Of a DNA stretch of 64,000 nt, positions 46,344 through 55,168 are shown in pieces. The stretch is from Actinomycetaceae bacterium. Lineage in GTDB: Bacteria > Actinomycetota > Actinomycetes > Actinomycetales > Actinomycetaceae. The stretch is from positions 1-64,000 of the forward strand of contig JAUNVQ010000008.1 in the NCBI GenBank assembly GCA_030540715.1, in the 5' to 3' direction. The translations under genes were made by a program, and so were the position numbers. How positions within the stretch are numbered: the first letter of the stretch is position 1; each line of letters starts with the position of its first letter. The notes beneath the pieces are model-generated. The model saw nothing but the letters and a program-made list of their open reading frames with translations, was not told where the DNA came from and did no database searches.

Positions 46344-49300
46344 TCCTTTTCCATCGGCACGTTTTGTCACACTGACACGCTCACTCATGCGTTCACGCAC
46401 AGTGTCAACATGGGTAATAATGCCGATGCCGCGACCATGATAGTCAGGCCCAGAAAGTTCATTCAGTAACGCATCAAGTTTTTCGTGATCCAATGTGCCA
46501 AAACCCTCATCTATGAACATCGTGTCAATGCTGATACCCCCAGCCTCTGCGGCAACAACCTGGGTAAGTGCAAGGGCTAAACACAGGGAACAATAAAACG
46601 TTTCACCACCAGAAACAGTTGAAATCTTACGGGGCTTATCGGCCTCGAAATTCATGATATCCAGCGATAATGCCTGGTTTCGACTTTGTGATCCGTCACG
46701 GTCAGAACGAATAAGTTCATATTGACCACCAGAGATACGTCGTATCATTGGGTTAGCAATAGCCAGCACATCATCAAGACGCGCCAAAAGTACCCAGGTG
46801 GCTAAAGGTGTGCCATATTTGTTTGCTTTACTGCCTTTAGCCAATTCACTTAATCGTAAAAGTGGGCGCTGTTTGCAAAGACGCTTAATGTAGTCGTCAA
46901 GATGTTTGAGTAGTTTTTCTTCGCGTTCACCTACCTGCTGGCGATGAGTATAGCATTGCGTGTAATAGTCACGAAGCGAATCTGCATTGTGGGCGCACTC
47001 ATCATAGTGGCGTTCCAGATAGTCGAGGTCAGGCGTTTTTTGGGTGGCGCATTGAGTAATGCGCGGATGCTCAAGACGTGAGCGTACGTGCGTGATTCTT
47101 TGCTGATAGCGTGTCACCATTTCTACAAGACGCTCATAGTCTTCATCGTCAATATGGGCATCTAAGGCCTGTGAAACATCACAAAAATCTTGGGCGATAG
47201 CCTCACGATACTCCTGGTATGCACTTTTTATTACCGCATGAGTTGCCTGATCAACACTGTCAAGGCCTTCACGAACATTATCAAGATGCCTGCGAAGAGT
47301 GATGAAGTGTTCTATACGTGCTTCCACACTGGGAAATTCTGCACGTGCGTGCTTAATGCTACCAGTAAGGTCGTCAATAGAAGCGCTGAGGTCAGTCTGT
47401 CTAGTCAACAACACTGCGTCTTTGCCGTTCAGTTCAATAATTTGTGTGCGATACTCTGTTTGCTGAGTGCGCAGTACTTCAAGGTCTTTCCTTGCCTGCA
47501 CCACTTTTTCATGTGAGTCGCCAAGTTGATGAAGGAGGGCGATACGTTCCTCATATGATTCCAGCACTGCGTGAGGGTTGTCGCCGTGAAGAACAGTAGT
47601 TAAGTCTGTTTGTCTCTGGCACGATTCATCTAAACGATGACGTATTTCATGGCAGGCTGTTTCTTTTTGACCAACATATTCACGTGCTGATGCAACATCT
47701 GCTAATGTTGCCTCGTCTTTACTGGCTTTTGCAACATGTGGGTGCTCGCATGAACCACATACGGGGCAGGGGGCTTCTTCTTGCAGGTAGTGTGCTAGTG
47801 ATGCAGCAGTATTATTTTTCCAACAATCTAATACCTGGCTGTAGTGCGCGCGTGCATCCAGAAGCTCTTTTTCGGCTTCCTTTAGCTGCTTTTCAAGATG
47901 CTTTTGCTTATCGTATTCTTCGCAGAGCTGACGGGCCGCCTGTATTTTTTCATGATTGTCGTCATTGATGCAACGTAGTTTTTCCGCATGATGATGTTCT
48001 TTCTCGGCTTTGTCAACAGCTTTTTGTGCACTCACAATCGTTGCATCAATTGCCTTTTCATCGGTGTTGACCTTATCAATAAGTGCATGAAGAGTTTCGC
48101 GCTCCTGTATGGTGTCCTTCTGGTTTTTTAGGAGAGCATCTCGTTGTTTTTCCTTTTCAATCGCATTTTTTAGGACACCTAACTGCTGGGCAAGACTATC
48201 GCTGTCATCACACAGACGCTGATACGCATGCCTATTGCCTAGCCAGAAAAGAGGCGACAACTCTGCTACAGAATCGTTGTCAAGGGGAAGCGAAATTGCC
48301 GATGTCTTTATTGCCTGACTAAGAGCCACCACGTCACAGTGATCGCGATCTGGTCGAAGTTCACCATAGCGTTGCTGAGCTTTCTTATCGAAGCGTGCAA
48401 GCTCATCACAGTCACTAATAAGACGGCGAAGTGCTAGCGACAATATCTGCGCATTATCGGTTAAAAGATTGTGGGCCTTGAATACAAAGGCTGCTTTACG
48501 AGCATTTTCACTGCGTAAGGCAGCGTCATCAATACGTGGTTTTTCTGCAGCAAGACTTTGTTCTTCTTCCAGTAATTGAGCGCGTTCTTTTTGAGCAGCC
48601 ATAAGTTCACGTGCACTATCGCGTTTATTCTGCGCGGTTTTAGCAAGGGCCTTGGCTGTGTCTTTATGTATTTTCGCATCGGTAACAATACGGTTGATAT
48701 GCGGATGGATCAGGTTGCCAATCTTTTTAAGATGCGCAATGTCGGGTTGAGTTATCAACTGTTCAAACAACGTCTCAAAGGTGATGGAATCACAATCGTC
48801 AAGGGGATCGTCATGAAGGAAAACCGCAAGACTATCACGATAATCGTTGGCTAGAATCGTGATAGTCTTGCGAGCATCGTCAACTTCTTTGCTTATCTGA
48901 AAGGCTTTCGCCGCCAGACGATCTTGGAAGACCTTAAAAAACTGTGTTCCAAAAACCTGCTGTAAAAGTTCTTCGCGTTCATCTGAGGTGGCCTTCAAAA
49001 AACGCGAAAAATGTCCTTGCGGCAATATCACAGTTTGTAAAAACTGTTCATAGCTTAACCGGTTAATAGAGCGCAGCTCATATTCAACTTCCTGACTTTT
49101 CACACCCAGCGCTTCGCCCTCTTCACAAGAATGTGTGCCGCTCAACTTAAAAAGCCTTACGCTTGCTTGACGTGTGACCAGAGCTTTTTTACGTGAGGAC
49201 CATACCATTTGTTTTGGTGAACGCCAGACTCGATACATTCCTTTAGCGGTAGAAAAATCAAGTTGTACCCATGATAGTTTTTCAGGATCCGCATAGTCAC

Positions 49301-49505
49301 AACGCAAACGATCTAGCGAGGACTCTCTGCCCAACGCCACTTTTTGGTACAGCGCAAAGACGATGGCATCAATGATTGTAGATTTACCTGAACCAGTGTC
49401 ACCTTCAATCACAAATAAGCCAGCAGCATTAAGCTCATCAAAGTCAATCGTATGCTTGCCAGGATAAGAGCCGATCCCTTCAAACTCCAGTCGATGGATT
49501 CTCAT
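46317..49505 (-). CDS. sbcC: exonuclease subunit SbcC
   Basis: Rad50-like ATPase of the SbcCD hairpin nuclease. Walker A GDTGSGKST near residue 37, two long coiled coils flanking the zinc hook CPVC at about residue 578, signature TVSGGETF and Walker B IDTMFIDEGFGTLD near the C-terminus. About 1062 aa. ATG 49505 overlaps the sbcD stop (ATGA), so the two are coupled; the alternative GTG 49511 is two codons upstream. Confidence 0.94.
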   Translation of the reverse strand: MRIHRLEFEGIGSYPGKHTIDFDELNAAGLFVIEGDTGSGKSTIIDAIVFALYQKVALGRESSLDRLRCDYADPEKLSWVQLDFSTAKGMYRVWRSPKQMVWSSRKKALVTRQASVRLFKLSGTHSCEEGEALGVKSQEVEYELRSINRLSYEQFLQTVILPQGHFSRFLKATSDEREELLQQVFGTQFFKVFQDRLAAKAFQISKEVDDARKTITILANDYRDSLAVFLHDDPLDDCDSITFETLFEQLITQPDIAHLKKIGNLIHPHINRIVTDAKIHKDTAKALAKTAQNKRDSARELMAAQKERAQLLEEEQSLAAEKPRIDDAALRSENARKAAFVFKAHNLLTDNAQILSLALRRLISDCDELARFDKKAQQRYGELRPDRDHCDVVALSQAIKTSAISLPLDNDSVAELSPLFWLGNRHAYQRLCDDSDSLAQQLGVLKNAIEKEKQRDALLKNQKDTIQERETLHALIDKVNTDEKAIDATIVSAQKAVDKAEKEHHHAEKLRCINDDNHEKIQAARQLCEEYDKQKHLEKQLKEAEKELLDARAHYSQVLDCWKNNTAASLAHYLQEEAPCPVCGSCEHPHVAKASKDEATLADVASAREYVGQKETACHEIRHRLDESCQRQTDLTTVLHGDNPHAVLESYEERIALLHQLGDSHEKVVQARKDLEVLRTQQTEYRTQIIELNGKDAVLLTRQTDLSASIDDLTGSIKHARAEFPSVEARIEHFITLRRHLDNVREGLDSVDQATHAVIKSAYQEYREAIAQDFCDVSQALDAHIDDEDYERLVEMVTRYQQRITHVRSRLEHPRITQCATQKTPDLDYLERHYDECAHNADSLRDYYTQCYTHRQQVGEREEKLLKHLDDYIKRLCKQRPLLRLSELAKGSKANKYGTPLATWVLLARLDDVLAIANPMIRRISGGQYELIRSDRDGSQSRNQALSLDIMNFEADKPRKISTVSGGETFYCSLCLALALTQVVAAEAGGISIDTMFIDEGFGTLDHEKLDALLNELSGPDYHGRGIGIITHVDTVRERMSERVSVTKRADGKGSTLRVIGT

Positions 49506-50956
49506 TGCCACACCTCGTCATTAACTTCTTCGTACACAGTTTTCAATACATCTTTTTCTTCAGGGGTAAGTTGGGTTCCACCACCGGTTTTCAACATAAA
49601 TGATTCAATAATGTCCATGCGTTCATGTGCCTTAATACGTCGATGCGACACTGGCGTGTTATCACAAGGTGGTGTGGAGCTTTCCCACATGATCGAGGCC
49701 GCATAGGGGAAATAGGTTTTGACTTGACGATACATTGACAGTGGACGTTGCTCATCGGTAACTGTCACCTCAACCAGATGGTCTTTACAATCGTTGTAGC
49801 GGCCATCAGTTAGTTCGGCTAAAGTGCCTCGAAGTCGTGAAACAGGACGCAATACAGGTGTATCAAAAGTTTTGAGAATAGCGGGTTTACCTCTGGTGAT
49901 TGTGGCAATATATTGGACTTTTGTATATCCAGCTTCTGAAAAAGAAAAAGCAATTGGTGAACCACAATACACAATATCGGGTTGTGTATTATCGATGCGG
50001 CGCTGTGGAATCTGGGGACGGTGCAAGTGCCCTAAGGCCACGTAGTCAATACAAGAGGGCGAAGTTTGGGGCCCTTCGAGGGCAGCTTCTGCTACCTCAT
50101 CGGAAGAGATGAGAGTGTGAGATTCCGATGTTGTGTCAAGACTATTGTCGGATACGGTGGAGGAGACGGGGGATGCGGTGTTTGTGCTGGGGCGGGGGAC
50201 GGTGGATACGGCATCGGAATCAGGTGCGGGGTTGTCAGCAGAAAGAGGACGATTAAAAGTGCTGGTAGCAACATTGTTCAGACCACCAACGCTGATGTCT
50301 CGTTCTGAATCAGATTCTTCACCGCCTGTAATGAAAGCGTGAGCAATAATCACACTTGCAACTTGTGTTTTGCATAATGGGACAACAACGTCACGATAAT
50401 GAGCTGCTGCCATATCAACGGCAGCCGACATGACACTTTGATGTGAACGTTCCAGCGCAGCATCAACCATGTTACTCAGTGCCGCGCGAGTAAAATCAGG
50501 ATGCAGATACGGGAAACCATATAAAACGCCCACTTCCGCCCCATGATGAAAGGCTTCGCGTACCTCGTGGGCTTCAATAATGCGCGGTGCTGTATCGAAG
50601 GTGCGACAACGCAGATAAATCGGTGAGGCAACATCTGTAATATCGCTGCAAATCCTTAGCTGAGGAATCAAAAAAGATTTTAACCAGCCTAACCGTACTG
50701 AAGAATCATGGTTGCCTGATGTTATGATAACGGGAGCGATAGCTGTCAGCTGTTCCAATGCTTGACGAGCAATTGTTATCGTTTCAACGGAGGGAACCCC
50801 ACGGTCAAAGAAATCTCCCGCAATGATAATTGCATCGGGTTGTTCTTCACTGGCACGTTCAGCAAGTGCCCTGATAAATGCTTTGTGGCTGTCACTTATA
50901 TCGAAGCCGTGAAAACTGCGACCCAAATGCCAATCAGAGGAATGGATTATCTTCAT
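49502..50956 (-). CDS. sbcD: exonuclease subunit SbcD with low-complexity insertion
   Basis: Mre11-like nuclease partner of SbcC. Metallophosphoesterase motifs in order: SSDWHLG, AGDFFDRG, SGNHDS, IIAHAFITGG, GHLHRPQ. 484 aa from ATG 50956 (MKIIHSSDW), longer than the usual 380-420 because about 75 Ser/Thr/Pro/Asp-rich residues are inserted between ISVGG and YVALGHLH, inside the nuclease domain. ATG 50956 lies six bases after a TATGCT box; the frame continues upstream but without family resemblance. Confidence 0.93.
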   Translation of the reverse strand: MKIIHSSDWHLGRSFHGFDISDSHKAFIRALAERASEEQPDAIIIAGDFFDRGVPSVETITIARQALEQLTAIAPVIITSGNHDSSVRLGWLKSFLIPQLRICSDITDVASPIYLRCRTFDTAPRIIEAHEVREAFHHGAEVGVLYGFPYLHPDFTRAALSNMVDAALERSHQSVMSAAVDMAAAHYRDVVVPLCKTQVASVIIAHAFITGGEESDSERDISVGGLNNVATSTFNRPLSADNPAPDSDAVSTVPRPSTNTASPVSSTVSDNSLDTTSESHTLISSDEVAEAALEGPQTSPSCIDYVALGHLHRPQIPQRRIDNTQPDIVYCGSPIAFSFSEAGYTKVQYIATITRGKPAILKTFDTPVLRPVSRLRGTLAELTDGRYNDCKDHLVEVTVTDEQRPLSMYRQVKTYFPYAASIMWESSTPPCDNTPVSHRRIKAHERMDIIESFMLKTGGGTQLTPEEKDVLKTVYEEVNDEVWQ

Positions 50957-50962
50957 GACTTC

Positions 50963-50968
50963 AGCATA
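50963..50968 (-). promoter_or_regulatory. -10 box of sbcD
   Basis: TATGCT on the minus strand, six bases before ATG 50956: leaderless start predicted. The 12 bases CTGAAGTCATGA across the start are identical to those across the mtrA start. Confidence 0.5.
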
Positions 50969-51033
50969 TCGGGCAGTAGCGACTGCAGGGGAGTGAAATA
51001 GGATAAACTTGTCACACAACGAAGGAGGAACCT

Positions 51034-51993
51034 GTGGTTTTTTGTTGTCAAAATACCGATGAACCTGCAGTAATAGTGCCATTTATGTCTGCTTGCTATC
51101 AGCAGGTCATCGATTTACTTACCAGGCCTTCCACACTGCGAGAGAGATTTTATTTAGCTGACATTATTGAGTGGCGTGTGGATGCTATCCACGGTGCTAT
51201 CGAAGAACTGATGTCTACCCAGTTTTCACGGGTTTGCAACCTAGGTACCCCAGAGGTAGTCAAGAAACCATTTCCCATTATTGCCACTTGGCGAAGTCAC
51301 ACTCAAGGTGGCTCCATTGAACTAGTTGATAAGGCCCCCAGTGTTCACGCAGGCACTCCAACACAACAGATATTATCTACACCTGTTTCACCATTGAATA
51401 CGGCAAGTTCAGCAATAAAAAAATACGGTGTGAAATATAGCGACATTATTGAATGGTTAGCCTTGCACACCTGTGTGGATATTATTGATGTTGAAATCAT
51501 AGAACCCCACTGTGCCGACCTTGTTGCAACGGTCCATCAAGGTGGAAAACAAGCCATAGCTTCTTTCCACCAGATGTATCCAACACGAATAAGTGTGGAA
51601 GAAGTGCTTGACCAGCTTGATAGACTGCAAGCTACGGGCGCAGATATTGTGAAAGTTGCCTATATGCCGGCATGCCGTGACGACGCCCTCCATGTGTTGA
51701 CCGCAACTGCTGAGTATACCCGTAAAAGCTCAACACCAGTTATCAGTATTGCGATGGGGGAACACGGGAAAATAACACGCAGCTTTGGACATCTATTTGG
51801 TTCTTGTGCAACATTTGCGTGTCTGTCAGGCGAACCCTCTGCTCCAGGCCAAATTGAGGTAAGCGAACTGCGTGACCAATGGGAAAAACTGCGAACATGT
51901 GGTATAAAATCGTTACCGGCCTCCCTTGACAAGATGCTCCACCAGATAGATGATTGCGACCTTGCCGAGCAAGATGCACGCCCTCATTTATGA
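51034..51993 (+). CDS. aroD: type I 3-dehydroquinate dehydratase
   Basis: Third step of the shikimate pathway. Class I barrel motifs: IIEWRVDA, ATWRSHTQGG, general-base His179 in SFHQMYPT, Schiff-base Lys207 in VKVAYMP, and ISIAMGEHGKITRSFG with SAPGQI. 319 aa, longer than the typical 230-260, partly through an insertion around residues 95-140. GTG start after GGAGGAAC. Tail-to-tail overlap of ten bases with the next gene. Confidence 0.92.
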   Translation: MVFCCQNTDEPAVIVPFMSACYQQVIDLLTRPSTLRERFYLADIIEWRVDAIHGAIEELMSTQFSRVCNLGTPEVVKKPFPIIATWRSHTQGGSIELVDKAPSVHAGTPTQQILSTPVSPLNTASSAIKKYGVKYSDIIEWLALHTCVDIIDVEIIEPHCADLVATVHQGGKQAIASFHQMYPTRISVEEVLDQLDRLQATGADIVKVAYMPACRDDALHVLTATAEYTRKSSTPVISIAMGEHGKITRSFGHLFGSCATFACLSGEPSAPGQIEVSELRDQWEKLRTCGIKSLPASLDKMLHQIDDCDLAEQDARPHL

Positions 51994-52838
51994 GGTGAAT
52001 TAATCACGTTGAGAGCAGCAGTGTGAAGAAGAGTGTTCGTGGCAACAGCGGCTGCGCCCCACGGACCAGGACTACCCTGTAGATCTGTGAAGGTTCCGCC
52101 TGCCTCGGTCACAATAGGAACAAGAGCAGCCATATCGTATAGCTCAAGATCGGGCTCGGCAGCAATATCAACAGAGCCCTCTGCCAGTAGCATATATGAC
52201 CAAAAATCACCGTAGGCGCGGGTTCGCCACATGCGTTGCATCAGATGGTGAAACCCCTGGTCTAGGCCTTGCGTTTTCCAGCCATGAAGCGACGAATAAG
52301 ATAATGATGCATCGGATAGTTCAGCTACACGCGACACCGATAAAGGCTTGGGAGCACCACGTTGACATCCAGGAGTGGTACCAAGAACACGAAATGCTCC
52401 CTGGCCCCGAGCCCCGTACCAGCGACGGTTAAGCGCAGGGGCACTTACCACCCCCACTTCAATATTTCCGTTGACTTCCAGTGCAATAAGTGTTGCCCAT
52501 ACAGGTACACCACGCACGTAGTTGTGAGTGCCGTCAATAGGGTCAATTATCCAGCGTCGGTTATGTGATGACGTGCTTGTACCACGTTCTTCACCAAGAA
52601 TGGCATCATCAGGTCGAAGTACAGCTAAACGAGCACGCAAAGCATCTTCGGTACCCCTGTCGGCTTCAGTCACCAATGTCATATCGGCTTTGCGTTCAAC
52701 ATGGAAATCTGCGTTCATGAAGGCAGGGTATGTGAAGTTGTCGGCAATATCGGCAAGCTCAAGAGCGATCGCACAATCAGAAGTAAGAGAACTCTCGTGT
52801 GGGTTGGACGGTGCGGGTGTAGAAGAAAGCATGTTCAT
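51984..52838 (-). CDS. hisN: inositol monophosphatase-family phosphatase, probably histidinol-phosphatase
   Basis: Mg-dependent phosphatase fold, 284 aa. LGEERG (metal Glu), DPIDGTHNYVRG, and ELYDMAALVPIVTEAGG; Tyr replaces the Trp of the classical WDxAA motif, which from memory is a feature of the HisN branch. In actinobacteria HisN performs the histidinol-phosphate step. ATG 52838 lies six bases after TATATT, so upstream codons in frame are rejected. Substrate assignment is moderate; inositol or fructose phosphates remain possible. Confidence 0.8.
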   Translation of the reverse strand: MNMLSSTPAPSNPHESSLTSDCAIALELADIADNFTYPAFMNADFHVERKADMTLVTEADRGTEDALRARLAVLRPDDAILGEERGTSTSSHNRRWIIDPIDGTHNYVRGVPVWATLIALEVNGNIEVGVVSAPALNRRWYGARGQGAFRVLGTTPGCQRGAPKPLSVSRVAELSDASLSYSSLHGWKTQGLDQGFHHLMQRMWRTRAYGDFWSYMLLAEGSVDIAAEPDLELYDMAALVPIVTEAGGTFTDLQGSPGPWGAAAVATNTLLHTAALNVINSPHK

Positions 52839-52844
52839 CTTACC

Positions 52845-52850
52845 AATATA
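52845..52850 (-). promoter_or_regulatory. -10 box of hisN
   Basis: TATATT on the minus strand, six bases before ATG 52838: leaderless start predicted. Confidence 0.6.
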
Positions 52851-52881
52851 ACGTGAAAGACCTGTCGATATAGAAATGCTG

Positions 52882-52887
52882 TACCCT
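52882..52887 (+). promoter_or_regulatory. -10 box of the glutamine amidotransferase gene
   Basis: TACCCT, seven bases before ATG 52895. AGGTGAC also lies there, so either leaderless or weak ribosome-site initiation is possible. Confidence 0.4.
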
Positions 52888-52894
52888 AGGTGAC

Positions 52895-53632
52895 ATGAAA
52901 CCATTTGTACTGTTGGCTTCACGGCCACAAACTGAGATAGCAGATGACGAATACCAGTCATTCTTGCGTTTGGGTAACCTTGAACCTGAACAACTTATTC
53001 GTATTCGCCTGGATGAGTATCCATTATCGGAGTTCGATATTGACCTGGACGCAATTAGCGGCTTCATGGTTGGTGGTTCCCCCTTTTCCGCATCTACACC
53101 AGCAGACGAAAAAACTGCCCTGCAACACCGTGTTGAAAAAGACTTATTTGAACTCTTAGATACTCTTGTTCCTATGGATTTTCCCTTCCTTGGTGCCTGC
53201 TATGGTGTGGGCACATTGGGTGTACACCAGGCAGCGATCATTAACTCAACCTATAGCGAAGAAATATCTGCACCGACAATTTCCTTGACAGAAGAAGGAA
53301 AAAAAGATCCGCTGCTTGAAGGCTGCCCAACAGAATTTGACGCATATGTTGGCCATAAGGAAGCCTGCTATCGCCTGCCCGAACATGCAGTGTTACTGGC
53401 AACATCATCTCGATGCCCCGTACAGATGTTTAGAATCGGTCGCAATATGTACGGCACGCAATTCCATCCTGAACTAGATTGGCAATCACTGGTTAAACGC
53501 ATTAATGCCTATCAGTATGCGGGGTATTATCCAGCTGAGGAAAAAGAACGCATTATTGATGGTTGCCGTGGAGCAGATGTGAGTGCTGCCAACACTATTA
53601 TTAAGAAATTTGTTCAACGTTACGCGCGTTAA
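52895..53632 (+). CDS. class I glutamine amidotransferase-like protein
   Basis: GATase-1 fold, 245 aa, stand-alone. Nucleophile Cys102 in GACYGVG and the His191/Glu193 pair in GTQFHPEL complete the triad. The build resembles GuaA-type amidotransferase domains without a synthetase domain; it may hydrolyse a gamma-glutamyl or similar amide. No partner gene adjoins, and it is divergent from hisN across 56 bases. Substrate unknown. Confidence 0.86.
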   Translation: MKPFVLLASRPQTEIADDEYQSFLRLGNLEPEQLIRIRLDEYPLSEFDIDLDAISGFMVGGSPFSASTPADEKTALQHRVEKDLFELLDTLVPMDFPFLGACYGVGTLGVHQAAIINSTYSEEISAPTISLTEEGKKDPLLEGCPTEFDAYVGHKEACYRLPEHAVLLATSSRCPVQMFRIGRNMYGTQFHPELDWQSLVKRINAYQYAGYYPAEEKERIIDGCRGADVSAANTIIKKFVQRYAR

Positions 53633-53864
53633 ATACCTGAATGATTCGTACCTGATTTACCTACAACCAGTAATGTCTGCGCTAAACGATCGCAGGCTGC
53701 TAACTGTCAAGTGGTACGCTGATGGCGGGAAAAACACTACTCCTGTGATATTAGCCTGTGCGCCTAAGATGCCTGCATTATGAAGGGTTGCCGTGAAATG
53801 TTCCATTCAAATGGCATATTGTCGTATATGATGGCATCATTACCCAGCAATGAAGGTGCGAACA

Positions 53865-55163
53865 ATGACCGAACCTCTTTCTCGACACTCAAAACATTCA
53901 CATAAAGTTCCCGTCGTCGCTATTGCAACAGTTGCAGTGGTGATTATTGCAACTATTGCGATGATAGTGATCTTCTTTTTACGCGCGTCATCATCGCCCT
54001 CTGAAAAAATGAGTGTACCTCGTGCGCCAAAAGCCGTGCAGTCCTTTGCATCGCCCACTACAGAAACTCCACCAGAACCGGTGACATTTACCGTTGCAGC
54101 AACGGGGGATGTCCTGTCACACGACTGGGTGGTAAAAGCATCACATCGTAGTGATGGCACCTACGATTTTGAACCGCTTGTCGCGAACATTACACCCTAT
54201 ATAAAAGGTGCTGATTTGCCGCTCTTTCATAGCGAAGTTCCCTTCGGCTTTACTGAAGAACAGCATTCGGGCTATCCCGTTTTTGCGGCGCCACGCGGAT
54301 GGGTCAACTCCATTAAAAAAATGGGGTACGTAGGGGCATCTCTGGCATCAAACCATACATGGGACCAGGGTCGCGACGGAATTGAAAACACTATCAAACT
54401 TTATGAAGAAAACGGATTAGGGACCTCTGGAGCCAACGTTACTGCTGAACAAGATCCCATTCAATACTATAAGCTCCATCGAAATAATCGCGATATTATC
54501 ATTGCGCATCTGTCGATGACATATGGCTTGAACTACGAGAATATTCCTGAACTGAATGATAATCCGTGGTTGACACATGTGAATAATCCCGAACATATTA
54601 TTGAACTGGCAAAAAAGGCTCGCAGTGAAGGTAAAGCCGATGTTGTTATTGCCTCAATGCACGGTGGCACAGAATATATGGCCCAGGCTAATGAACAACA
54701 GCAACAGTGGGCAAAAATGTTGGCAGATTCAGGTGTGGTTGACTTGTATATCGGTCATCATGTGCACGTTCCCCAACCTTTAGCAAAAATAGAGGGCGGT
54801 GTTGACGGTCAAGGTATGTATGTTTTTTACGGTACGGGTAACCTGCTGTCATCAATGGTGCCATCCATGGGGGATGGAACCCAATGTGGAATGATAGCCC
54901 ATGCCACCATTACGGTTCCAGGAAAAGGCCCGGCGCACGTTGATAGTGTGGGGTGGACAAGTATTATTCTTGATCGAGGGTCTTTACAAGTATTCCCTGG
55001 CCACGGCTACGATCAGTCCAAATATCCAGGTGCTCAGCTTTCAACAAGTGCTGGCCAGCAATACTATCAACATGTGGTATCAGTGGCTGGAGACGTAGGT
55101 CAAGAAATAACGGAACCGGGAACACCTGGAGGAGACCCCGCAACCGTCGTGCCACGAAAGTAA
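53865..55163 (+). CDS. CapA-family protein, copy 1 (membrane-anchored)
   Basis: 432 aa from ATG 53865 with AAGGTG seven bases upstream (ATG 53850 is also in frame). Membrane anchor at about residues 17-39, Ser/Pro-rich linker, then the CapA metallophosphoesterase-like domain: AATGDVLSH, LASNHTWDQG, SMHGGTEY, GHHVHV and YGTGNLL. CapA/PgsA proteins take part in poly-gamma-glutamate capsule export, but no capB/capC partner is in the window, so the actual role is open. First of three tandem paralogues, five bases before copy 2. Confidence 0.88.
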   Translation: MTEPLSRHSKHSHKVPVVAIATVAVVIIATIAMIVIFFLRASSSPSEKMSVPRAPKAVQSFASPTTETPPEPVTFTVAATGDVLSHDWVVKASHRSDGTYDFEPLVANITPYIKGADLPLFHSEVPFGFTEEQHSGYPVFAAPRGWVNSIKKMGYVGASLASNHTWDQGRDGIENTIKLYEENGLGTSGANVTAEQDPIQYYKLHRNNRDIIIAHLSMTYGLNYENIPELNDNPWLTHVNNPEHIIELAKKARSEGKADVVIASMHGGTEYMAQANEQQQQWAKMLADSGVVDLYIGHHVHVPQPLAKIEGGVDGQGMYVFYGTGNLLSSMVPSMGDGTQCGMIAHATITVPGKGPAHVDSVGWTSIILDRGSLQVFPGHGYDQSKYPGAQLSTSAGQQYYQHVVSVAGDVGQEITEPGTPGGDPATVVPRK

Positions 55164-55168
55164 GTGCT

